NCBI GenBank assembly: GCA_036172665.1
Contig: CM069873.1
Location: 33,594,001-33,658,000 of the forward strand
DNA from: Prosopocoilus inquinatus
Lineage: Eukaryota; Arthropoda; Insecta; Coleoptera; Lucanidae
Direction of reading: 5' to 3'
Length of the DNA: 64,000 bases
Position numbers and translations under genes: made by a program. Below are positions 24,091 to 36,639 of this stretch, in pieces. The notes below the pieces were generated by a model. It was not told the DNA's origin. It did no database searches and saw nothing but the letters and a program-made list of their open reading frames with translations. Positions within the stretch are counted from its first letter, which is position 1, and every line of letters begins with the position of its first letter.

Positions 24091-27000
24091 TCTCTGATGT
24101 GAGATACAAAGTTTTCGGACGCAGCAGAAGCTGGAAATAGTTTTAAATGAAACAACACGCATTAGCGTTGTTCCTGTGATGTATCTAATCGATCCTTACA
24201 CATCTATCATGTTATTTGACGTTTGGATGCACTCCGGTAACTTTGATTTGAGATACGAAGTTCTCGGGCGCAGCTGAAGCTAGAAATAGTTTTAAACGAA
24301 ACAACACGCATTAGCGTTGTTCCTGTGACGTATCTAATCGACCCTTACTCATCTATCATGTTATTTGACGTTTGAATGGACTCCAGTAACTCTGATGTGA
24401 GATACAATGTTCTCGGACGCAGCAGAAGCTGGAAATAGTTTTGAACTAAACAACACGTATTAGCGTTGTTCCTGTGACGTATCTAATCGATCCTTACTCA
24501 TCTATCATGTTATGTGACGTTTGAATGGACTCCAGTAACTCTGATGTGAGATACAATGTTCTCGGACGCAGCAGAAGCTGGAAATAGTTTTGAACGAAAC
24601 AACACGTACTAGCGTTGTTCCTGTGATGTATCTAATCGATCCTTAATCATCTATCATGTTATTTGACGTTTGGATGGACTCCAGTAACTTTGATGTGAGA
24701 TACGAAGTTCTCGGACGCAGCTGAAGCTGGAAATAGTTATAAACGAAACAACACGCATTAGCGTTGTTCCTGTGCTGTATCTAATCGATCCTTACTTATC
24801 TATCATGTTATTTGACGTTTGGATGGACTCCAGTAACCCTAATGTGAGAAACGAAGTTCTCGGACGCAGCAGGAGCTGGAAATAGTTTTAAATGAAACAA
24901 CACGCATTAGCGTTGTTCCTGTGATGTATCTAATCGATCCTTATTTATCTATCATGTTATTTGACGTTTCGATGGACTCTAGTAACTCTGATGTGAGATA
25001 CGAAGTTCTTGGGCGCAGCAGAAGCTGGAAATAGTTTTAAACGAAGCAACACGCATTAGCGTTGTTCCTGTGATGTATCTAATCGATCCTTACTCATCTA
25101 TCACGTTATTTGACGTTTAGATGGACTCCAGTAACTCTGATGTGAGATACAAAGTTTTCGGACGCAGCAGAAGCTGGAAATAGTTTTAAATGAAACAACA
25201 CGCATTAGCGTTGTTCCTGTGATGTATCTAATCGATCCTTACTCATCTATCATGTTATTTGACGTTTGGATGCACTCCGGTAACTCTGATGTGAGATACG
25301 AAGTTCTCGGGCGCAGCTGAAGCTAGAAATAGTTTTAAACGAAACAACACGCATTAGCGTTGTTCCTGTGACGTACTTAATCGATCCTTACTCATCTATC
25401 ATGTTATTTGACGTTTGAATGGACCCCAGTAACTCTGATGTGAGATACAATGTTCTCGGACGCAGCAGAAGCTGGAAATAGTTTTGAACGAAACAACACG
25501 TATTAGCGTTGTTCCTGTGATGTATCTAATCGATCCTTAATCATCTATCATGTTATTTGACGTTTGGATGGACTCCAGTAACTCTGATGTGAGATACAAA
25601 GTTTTCGGACGCAGCAGAAGCTGGAAATAGTTTTAAATGAAACAACACGCATTAGCGTTGTTCCTGTGATGTATCTAATCGATCCTTAATCATCTATCAT
25701 GTTATTTGACGTTTGGATGGACTCCAGTAACTCTGATGTGAGATACAATGTTCTCGGACGCAGCAGAAGCTGGAAATAGTTTTGAACGAAACAACACGTA
25801 CTAGCGTTATTCCTGTGATGTATCTATTCGATCCTTAATCATCTATCATGTTATTTGACGTTTAGATGGACTCCAGTAACTCTGATGTGAGATACAAAGT
25901 TTTCGGACGCAGCAGAAGCTGGAAATAGTTTTAAATGAAACAACAAGCATTAGCGTTGTTCCTGTGATGTATCTAATCGATCCTTACTCATCTATCATGT
26001 TATTTGACGTTTGGATGCACTCCGGTAACTCTGATGTGAGATACGAAGTTCTCGGGCGCAGCTGAAGCTAGAAATAGTTTTAAACGAAACAACACGCATT
26101 AGCGTTGTTCCTGTGACGTATTTAATCGATCCTTACTCATCTATCATGTTATTTGACGTTTGAATGGACCCCAGTAACTCTGATGTGAGATACAATGTTC
26201 TCGGACGCAGCAGAAGCTGGAAATTGTTTTGAACGAAACAACACGTATTAGCGTTGTTCCTGTGATGTATCTAATCGATCCTTAATCATCTATCATGTTA
26301 TTTGACGTTTGGATGGACTCCAGTAGCTCTGCAGTGAGATACAAAGTCTTCGGACGCAGCAGAAGCTGGAAATAGTTTTAAACGAAACAACACGCATTAG
26401 CGTTGTTCCTGTGATGTATCTAATCGATCCTTAATCATCTATCATGTTATTTGACGTTTGGATGGACTCCAGTAACTCTGATGTGAGATACAATGTTCTC
26501 GGACGCAGCAGAAGCTGGAAATAGTTTTGAACGAAACAACACGTACTAGCGTTATTCCTGTGATGTATCTATTCGATCCTTAATCATCTATCATGTTATT
26601 TGACGTTTGGATGGACTCCAGTAACTTTGATGTGAGATACGAAGTTCTCGGACGCAGCTGAAGCTGGAAATAATTTTAAATGAAACAACACGCATTAGCG
26701 TTGTTCCTGTGCTGTATCTAATCGATCCTTACTCATCTATCATGTTATTTGACGTTTCGATGGACTCCAGTAACTCTAATGTGAGATACGAAATTTTCGG
26801 ACGCAGCAGAAGCTGGAAATAGTTTTAAACGAAACAACACGCATTAGCGTTGTTCCTGTGATGTATCTAATCGATTCTTACTCATCTATCATGTTATTTG
26901 GCGTTTCGATGGACTCCAGTAACTTTGATGTGAGATACGAAGTTCTCGGGCGCAGCTGAAGCTAGAAATAGTTTTAAACGAAACAACACGCATTAGCGTT

Positions 27001-28695
27001 GTTCCTGTGATGTATCTAATCGATCCTTACTCATCTATCATGTTATTTGACGTTTGAATGGACTCCAGTAACTCTGATGTGAGATACAAAGTTTTCGGAC
27101 GCAGCAGAAGCTGGAAATAGTTTTAAATGAAACAACACGCATTAGCGTTGTTCCTGTGATGTATCTAATCGATCCTTACTCATCTATCATGTTATTTGAC
27201 GTTTGGATGCACTCCGGTAACTCTGATGTGAGATACGAAGTTCTCGGACGCAGCAGAAGCTGGAAATAGTTTTGAACGAAACAACACGTATTAGCGTTGT
27301 TCCTGTGATGTATCTAATCGATCCTTACTTATCTACTATGTTATTTGACGTTTCGATGGACTCCAGTAACTCTGATGTGAGATACGAAATTTTCGGACGC
27401 AGCAGAAGCTGGAAATAGTTTTAAATGAAACAACACGCATTAGCGTTGTTCCTGTGATGTATCTAATCGATCCTTACTCATCTATCATGTTATTTGACGT
27501 TTGGATGCACTCCGGTAACTTTGATGTGAGATACGAAGTTCTCGGGCGCAGCTGAAGTTAGAAATAGTTTTAAACGAAACAACACGCATTAGCGTTGTTC
27601 CTGTGACGTATCTAATCGATCCTTACTCATCTATCATGTTATTTGACGTTTGAATGGACTCCAGTAACTCTGATGTGAGATACAATGTTCTCGGACGCAG
27701 CAGAAGCTGGAAATAGTTTTGAACGAAACAACACGTACTAGCGTTGTTCCTGTGATGTATCTAATCGATCCTTAATCATCTGTCATGTTTTTTGACGTTT
27801 GGATGGACTCCAGTAACTTTGATGTGAGATACGAAGTTCTCGGACGCAGCTGAAGCTGGAAATAGTTTTAAACGAAACAACACGCATTAGCGTTGTTCCT
27901 GTGCTGTATCTAATCGATCCTTACTTATCTATCATGTTATTTGACGTTTGGATGGACTCCAGTAACCCTGATGTGAGAAACGAAGTTCTCGGACGCAGCA
28001 GAAGCTGGAAATAGTTTTAAATGAAACAACACGCATTAGCGTTGTTCCTGTGATGTATCTAATCGATCCTTATTTATCTATCATGTTATTTGACGTTTCG
28101 ATGGACTCTAGTAACTCTGATGTGAGATACGAAGTTCTTGGGCGCAGCAGAAGCTGGAAATAGTTTTAAACGAAGCAACACGCATTAGCGTTGTTCCTGT
28201 GATGTATCTAATCGATCCTTACTCATCTATCACGTTATTTGACGTTTAGATGGACTTCAGTAACTCTGATGTGAGATACAAAGTTTTCGGACGCAGCAGA
28301 AGCTGGAAATAGTTTTAAATGAAACAACACGCATTAGCGTTGTTTCTGTGATGTATCTAATCGATCCTTACACATCTATCATGTTATTTGACGTTTGGAT
28401 GCACTCCGGTAACTTTGATTTGAGATACGAAGTTCTCGGGCGCAGCTGAAGCTAGAAATAGTTTTAAACGAAACAACACGCATTAGCGTTGTTCCTGTGA
28501 CGTATCTAATCGATCCTTACTCATCTATCATGTTATTTGACGTTTGAATGGACTCCAGTAACTCTGATGTGAGATACAATGTTCTCGGACGCAGCAGAAG
28601 CTGGAAATAGTTTTGAACGAAACAACACGTATTAGCGTTGTTCCTGTGACGTATCTAATCGATCCTTACTCATCTATCATGTTATTTGACGTTTG
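24091..28695. repeat. Block D, right copy (offset 6258 bp, 42 monomers)
   Basis: This is a near-identical partner of 17833-22437. The left limit is set by changes such as cacggtattt at about 24062 and gtatctctg near 24090, where the left copy has the usual bases. The right limit is near 28695, where this copy reads gtttgaatgg and the left copy gtttggatgg. Confidence 0.87.
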
Positions 28696-29339
28696 AATGG
28701 ACTCCAGTAACTCTGACGTGAGATACAATGTTCTCGGACGCAGCAGAAGCTGGAAATAGTTTTGAACGAAACAACACGTACTAGCGTTGTTCCTGTGATG
28801 TATCTAATCGATCCTTAATCATCTATCATGTTATTTGACGTTTGGATGGACTCCAGTAACTTTGATGTGAGATACGAAGTTCTCGGACGCAGCTGAAGCT
28901 GGAAATAGTTTTAAACGAAACAACACGCATTAGCGTTGTTCCTGTGCTGTATCTAATCGATCCTTACTTATCTATCATGTTATTTGACGTTTGGATGGAC
29001 TCCAGTAACCCTAATGTGAGAAACGAAGTTCTCGGACGCAGCAGGAGCTGGAAATAGTTTTAAATGAAACAACACGCATTAGCGTTGTTCCTGTGATGTA
29101 TCTAATCGATCCTTATTTATCTATCATGTTATTTGACGTTTCGATGGACTCTAGTAACTCTGATGTGAGATACGAAGTTCTTGGGCGCAGCAGAAGCTGG
29201 AAATAGTTTTAAAGGAAGCAACACGCATTAGCGTTGTTCCTGTGATGTATCTAATCGATCCTTACTCATCTATCACGTTATTTGACGTTTAGATGGACTC
29301 CAGTAACTCTGATGTGAGATACAAAGTTTTCGGACGCAG

Positions 29340-32300
29340 CAGAAGCTGGAAATAGTTTTAAATGAAACAACACGCATTAGCGTTGTTCCTGTGATGTATC
29401 TAATCGTTCCTTACTCATCTATCATGTTATTTGGCGTTTCGATGGACTCCAGTAACTTTGATGTGAGATACGAAGTTCTCGGATGCAGCTGAAGCTGGAA
29501 ATAGTTTTAAACGAAACAACACGCATTAGCGTTGTTCCTTTGATGTATCTAATCGATCCTTACTCATCTAACACGTTATTTGACGTTTAGATGGACTCCA
29601 GTAACTCTGATGTGAGATACAAAATTTTCGGACGCAGCAGAAGCTGGAAATAGTTTTAAATGAAACAACACGCATTAGCGTTGTTCCTGTGATGTATCTA
29701 ATCGATCCTTACATATCTATCATGTTATTTGACGTTTGGATGGACTCCAGTAACCCTGATGTGAGAAACGATGTTCTCGGACGCAGCAGAAGCTGGAAAT
29801 AGTTTTAAATGAAACAACACGCATTAGCGTTGTTCCTGTGATGTATCTAATCGATCCTTATTTATCTATCATGTTATTTGACGTTTCGATGGACTCTAGT
29901 ATCTCTGATGTGAGATACGAAGTTCTTGGGCGCAGCAGAAGCTGGAAATAGTTTTAAACGAAACAACACGCATTAGCGTTGTTCCTGTGATGTATCTAAT
30001 CGATCCTTACTCATCTATCACGTTATTTGACGTTTAGATGGACTCCAGTAACTCTGATGTGAGATACAAAGTTTTCGGACGCAGCAGAAGCTGGAAATAG
30101 ATTTAAATGAAACAACACGCATTAGCGTTGTTCCTGTGATGTATCTAATCGATCCTTACTCATCTATCATGTTATTTGACGTTTGGATGCACTCCGGTAA
30201 CTCTGATGTGAGATACGAAGTTCTCGGGCGCAGCTGAAGCTAGAAATAGTTTTAAACGAAACAACACGCATTAGCGTTGTTCCTGTGACGTATTTAATCG
30301 ATCCTTACTCATCTATCATGTTATTTGACGTTTGAATGGACCCCAGTAACTCTGATGTGAGATACAATGTTCTCGGACGCAGCAGAAGCTGGAAATAGTT
30401 TTGAACGAAACAACACGTATTAGCGTTGTTCCTGTAATGTATCTAATCGATCCTTAATCATCTATCATGTTATTTGACGTTTGGATGGACTCCAGTAACT
30501 CTGATGTGAGATACAAAGTTTTCGGACGCAGCAGAAGCTGGAAATAGTTTTAAACGAAACAACACGCATTAGCGTTGTTCCTGTGATGTATCTAATCGAT
30601 CCTTAATCATCTATCATGTTATTTGACGTTTGGATGGACTCCAGTAACTCTGATGTGAGATACAATGTTCTCGGACGCAGCAGAAGCTGGAAATAGTTTT
30701 GAACGAAACAACACGTACTAGCGTTATTCCTGTGATGTATCTATTCGATCCTTAATCATCTATCATGTTATTTGACGTTTGGATGGACTCCAGTAACTTT
30801 GATGTGAGATACGAAGTTCTCGGACGCAGCTGAAGCTGGAAATAGTTTTAAACGAAACAACACGCATTAGCGTTGTTCCTGTGCTGTATCTAATCGATCC
30901 TTACTTATCTATCATGTTATTTGACGTTTGGATGGACTCCAGTAACCCTAATGTGAGAAACGAAGTTCTCGGACGCAGCAGGAGCTGGAAATAGTTTTAA
31001 ATGAAACAACACGCATTAGCGTTGTTCCTGTGATGTATCTAATCGATCCTTATTTATCTATCATGTTATTTGAGGTTTCGATGGACTCTAGTAACTCTGA
31101 TGTGAGATACGAAGTTCTTGGGCGCAGCAGAAGCTGGAAATAGTTTTAAACGAAGCAACACGCATTAGCGTTGTTCCTGTGATGTATCTAATCGATCCTT
31201 ACTCATCTATCACGTTATTTGACGTTTAGATGGACTCCAGTAACTCTGATGTGAGATACAAAGTTTTCGGACGCAGCAGAAGCTGGAAATAGTTTTAAAT
31301 GAAACAACACGCATTAGCGTTGTTCCTGTGATGTATCTAATCGTTCCTTACTCATCTATCATGTTATTTGGCGTTTCGATGGACTCCAGTAACTTTGATG
31401 TGAGACACGAAGTTCTCGGATGCAGCTGAAGCTGGAAATAGTTTTGAACGAAACAACACGTACTAGCGTTGTTCCTGTGATGTATCTAATCGATCCTTAT
31501 TTATCTATCATGTTATTTGACGTTTCGATGGACTCTAGTATCTCTGATGTGAGATACGAAGTTCTTGGGCGCAGCAGAAGCTGGAAATAGTTTTAAACGA
31601 AACAACACGCATTAGCGTTGTTCCTGTGATGTATCTAATCGATCCTTACTCATCTATCACGTTATTTGACGTTTAGATGGACTCCAGTATCTCTGATGTG
31701 AGATACAAAATTTTCGGACGCAGCAGAAGCTGGAAATAGTTTTAAATGAAACAACACGCATTAGCGTTGTTCCTGTGATGTATCTAATCGATCCTTACTT
31801 ATCTATCATGTTATTTGACGTTTGGATGGACTCCAGTAACCCTGATGTGAGAAACGATGTTCTCGGACGCAGCAGAAGCTGGAAATAGTTTTAAATGAAA
31901 CAACACGCATTAGCGTTGTTCCTGTGATGTATCTAATCGATCCTTATTTATCTATCATGTTATTTGACGTTTCGATGGACTCTAGTAACTCTGATGTGAG
32001 ATACGAAGTTCTTGGGCGCAGCAGAAGCTGGAAATAGTTTTAAACGAAACAACACGCATTAGCGTTGTTCCTGTGATGTATCTAATCGATCCTTACTCAT
32101 CTATCACGTTATTTGACGTTTAGATGGACTCCAGTAACTCTGATGTGAGATACAAAGTTTTCGGACGCAGCAGAAGCTGGAAATAGTTTTAAATGAAACA
32201 ACACGCATTAGCGTTGTTCCTGTGATGTATCTAATCGATCCTTACTCATCTATCATGTTATTTGACGTTTGGATGCACTCCGGTAACTCTGATGTGAGAT

Positions 32301-34107
32301 ACGAAGTTCTCGGGCGCAGCTGAAGCTAGAAATAGTTTTAAACGAAACAACACGCATTAGCGTTGTTCCTGTGACGTATTTAATCGATCCTTACTCATCT
32401 ATCATGTTATTTGACGTTTGAATGGACCCCAGTAACTCTGATGTGAGATACAATGTTCTCGGACGCAGCAGAAGCTGGAAATAGTTTTGAACGAAACAAC
32501 ACGTACTAGCGTTATTCCTGTGATGTATCTATTCGATCCTTAATCATCTATCATGTTATTTGACGTTTGGATGGACTCCAGTAACTTTGATGTGAGATAC
32601 GAAGTTCTCGGACGCAGCTGAAGCTGGAAATAGTTTTAAACGAAACAACACGCATTAGCGTTGTTCCTGTGCTGTATCTAATCGATCCTTACTTATCTAT
32701 CATGTTATTTGACGTTTGGATGGACTCCAGTAACCCTAATGTGAGAAACGAAGTTCTCGGACGCAGCAGGAGCTGGAAATAGTTTTAAATGAAACAACAC
32801 GCATTAGCGTTGTTCCTGTGATGTGTCTAATCGATCCTTATTTATCTATCATGTTATTTGAGGTTTCGATGGACTCTAGTAACTCTGATGTGAGATACGA
32901 AGTTCTTGGGCGCAGCAGAAGCTGGAAATAGTTTTAAACGAAGCAACACGCATTAGCGTTGTTCCTGTGATGTATCTAATCGATCCTTACTCATCTATCA
33001 CGTTATTTGACGTTTAGATGGACTCCAGTAACTCTGATGTGAGATACAAAGTTTTCGGACGCAGCAGAAGCTGGAAATAGTTTTAAATGAAACAACACGC
33101 ATTAGCGTTGTTCCTGTGATGTATCTAATCGTTCCTTACTCATCTATCATGTTATTTTGCGTTTCGATGGACTCCAGTAACTTTGATGTGAGACACGAAG
33201 TTCTCGGATGCAGCTGAAGCTGGAAATAGTTTTGAACGAAACAACACGTACTAGCGTTGTTCCTGTGATGTATCTAATCGATCCTTATTTATCTATCATG
33301 TTATTTGACGTTTCGATGGACTCTAGTATCTCTGATGTGAGATACGAAGTTCTTGGGCACAGCAGAAGCTGGAAATAGTTTTAAACGATACAACACGCAT
33401 TAGCGTTGTTCCTGTGATGTATCTAATCGATCCTTACTCATCTATCACGTTATTTGACGTTTAGATGGACTCCAGTTTCTCTGATATGAGATACAAAATT
33501 TTCGGACGCAGCAGAAGCTGGAAATAGTTTTAAATGAAACAACACGCATTAGCGTTGTTCCTGTGATGTATCTAATCGATCCTTACTTATCTATCATGTT
33601 ATTTGACGTTTGGATGGACTCCAGTAACCCTGATGTGAGAAACGATGTTCTCGGACGCAGCAGAAGCTGGAAATAGTTTTAAATGAAACAACACGCATTA
33701 GCGTTGTTCCTGTGATGTATCTAATCGATCCTTATTTATCTATCATGTTATTTGACGTTTCGATGGACTCTAGTAACTCTGATGTGAGATACGAAGTTCT
33801 TGGGCGCAGCAGAAGCTGGAAATAGTTTTAAACGAAACAACACGCATTAGCGTTGTTCCTGTGATGTATCTAATCGATCCTTACTCATCTATCACGTTAT
33901 TTGACGTTTAGATGGACTCCAGTAACTCTGATGTGAGATACAAAGTTTTCGGACGCAGCAGAAGCTGGAAATAGTTTTAAATGAAACAACACGCATTAGC
34001 GTTGTTCCTGTGATGTATCTAATCGATCCTTACTCATCTATCATGTTATTTGACGTTTGGATGCACTCCGGTAACTCTGATGTGAGATACGAAGTTCTCG
34101 GGCGCAG
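29340..34107. repeat. Block E, copy 1 (32 monomers)
   Basis: The block opens with the monomer carrying atcgttcc and cggatgcag, followed by the ctaacacg monomer with a rare ttcctttgatg (29542). The same opening starts at 34108, 36640, 39471 and 50050. Positions 29340-31938 match 34108-36705, and the whole span to about 34160 matches 39471-44291 at 10,131 bp, confirmed by cgatacaacac (33389 and 43520), gttattttgcg and cagtttctctg. The 10,131-bp offset is 68 monomers minus the single-base deletion near 34399. Confidence 0.87.
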
Positions 34108-36639
34108 CTGAAGCTAGAAATAGTTTTAAACGAAACAACACGCATTAGCGTTGTTCCTGTGATGTATCTAATCGTTCCTTACTCATCTATCATGTTATTT
34201 GGCGTTTCGATGGACTCCAGTAACTTTGATGTGAGATACGAAGTTCTCGGATGCAGCTGAAGCTGGAAATAGTTTTAAACGAAACAACACGCATTAGCGT
34301 TGTTCCTTTGATGTATCTAATCGATCCTTACTCATCTAACACGTTATTTGACGTTTAGATGGACTCCAGTAACTCTGATGTGAGATACAAAATTTTCGGC
34401 GCAGCAGAAGCTGGAAATAGTTTTAAATGAAACAACACGCATTAGCGTTGTTCCTGTGATGTATCTAATCGATCCTTACATATCTATCATGTTATTTGAC
34501 GTTTGGATGGACTCCAGTAACCCTGATGTGAGAAACGATGTTCTCGGACGCAGCAGAAGCTGGAAATAGTTTTAAATGAAACAACACGCATTAGCGTTGT
34601 TCCTGTGATGTATCTAATCGATCCTTATTTATCTATCATGTTATTTGACGTTTCGATGGACTCTAGTATCTCTGATGTGAGATACGAAGTTCTTGGGCGC
34701 AGCAGAAGCTGGAAATAGTTTTAAACGAAACAACACGCATTTGCGTTGTTCCTGTGATGTATCTAATCGATCCTTACTCATCTATCACGTTATTTGACGT
34801 TTAGATGGACTCCAGTAACTCTGATGTGAGATACAAAGTTTTCGGACGCAGCAGAAGCTGGAAATAGATTTAAATGAAACAACACGCATTAGCGTTGTTC
34901 CTGTGATGTATCTAATCGATCCTTACTCATCTATCATGTTATTTGACGTTTGGATGCACTCCGGTAACTCTGATGTGAGATACGAAGTTCTCGGGCGCAG
35001 CTGAAGCTAGAAATAGTTTTAAACGAAACAACACGCATTAGCGTTGTTCCTGTGACGTATTTAATCGATCCTTACTCATCTATCATGTTATTTGACGTTT
35101 GAATGGACCCCAGTAACTCTGATGTGAGATACAATGTTCTCGGACGCAGCAGAAGCTGGAAATAGTTTTGAACGAAACAACACGTATTAGCGTTGTTCCT
35201 GTGATGTATCTAATCGATCCTTAATCATCTATCATGTCATTTGACGTTTGGATGGACTCCAGTAACTCTGATGTGAGATACAAAGTTTTCGGACGCAGCA
35301 GAAGCTGGAAATAGTTTTAAACGAAACAACACGCATTAGCGTTGTTCCTGTGATGTATCTAATCGATCCTTAATCATCTATCATGTTATTTGACGTTTGG
35401 ATGGACTCCAGTAACTCTGATGTGAGATACAATGTTCTCGGACGCAGCAGAAGCTGGAAATAGTTTTGAACGAAACAACACGTACTAGCGTTATTCCTGT
35501 GATGTATCTATTCGATCCTTAATCATCTATCATGTTATTTGACGTTTGGATGGACTCCAGTAACTTTGATGTGAGATACGAAGTTCTCGGACGCAGCTGA
35601 AGCTGGAAATAGTTTTAAACGAAACAACAGGCATTAGCGTTGTTCCTGTGCTGTATCTAATCGATCCTTACTTATCTATCATGTTATTTGACGTTTGGAT
35701 GGACTCCAGTAACCCTAATGTGAGAAACGAAGTTCTCGGACGCAGCAGGAGCTGGAAATAGTTTTAAATGAAACAACACGCATTAGCGTTGTTCCTGTGA
35801 TGTATCTAATCGATCCTTATTTATCTATCATGTTATTTGAGGTTTCGATGGACTCTAGTAACTCTGATGTGAGATACGAAGTTCTTGGGCGCAGCAGAAG
35901 CTGGAAATAGTTTTAAACGAAGCAACACGCATTAGCGTTGTTCCTGTGATGTATCTAATCGATCCTTACTCATCTATCACGTTATTTGACGTTTAGATGG
36001 ACTCCAGTAACTCTGATGTGAGATACAAAGTTTTCGGACGCAGCAGAAGCTGGAAATAGTTTTAAATGAAACAACACGCATTAGCGTTGTTCCTGTGATG
36101 TATCTAATCGTTCCTTACTCATCTATCATGTTATTTGGCGTTTCGATGGACTCCAGTAACTTTGATGTGAGACACGAAGTTCTCGGATGCAGCTGAAGCT
36201 GGAAATAGTTTTGAACGAAACAACACGTACTAGCGTTGTTCCTGTGATGTATCTAATCGATCCTTATTTATCTATCATGTTATTTGACGTTTCGATGGAC
36301 TCTAGTATCTCTGATGTGAGATACGAAGTTCTTGGGCGCAGCAGAAGCTGGAAATAGTTTTAAACGAAACAACACCCATTAGCGTTGTTCCTGTGATGTA
36401 TCTAATCGATCCTTACTCATCTATCACGTTATTTGACGTTTAGATGGACTCCAGTATCTCTGATGTGAGATACAAAATTTTCGGACGCAGCAGAAGCTGG
36501 AAATAGTTTTAAATGAAACAACACGCATTAGCGTTGTTCCTGTGATGTATCTAATCGATCCTTACTTATCTATCATGTTATTTGACGTTTGGATGGACTC
36601 CAGTAACCCTGATGTGAGAAACGATGTTCTCGGACGCAG
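34108..36639. repeat. Block E, copy 2 (17 monomers)
   Basis: This copy is 2532 bp: 17 monomers, one lacking a single base. It begins with a hybrid start, since the preceding monomer ends in gggcgcag and its first monomer has the linked ctgaagctag lead followed by the block E atcgttcc body. Shared marks with the other copies are ttcctttgatg, ttacatatc and tagatttaaatg. Confidence 0.85.
34257..34404. repeat. 148-bp monomer with a private single-base deletion
   Basis: The usual ttttcggacgcag reads ttttcggcgcag near 34399, one A lost. None of the other four copies of this block E monomer shares it. It is either a recent mutation after the block was copied or a sequencing/assembly error. Confidence 0.85.
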
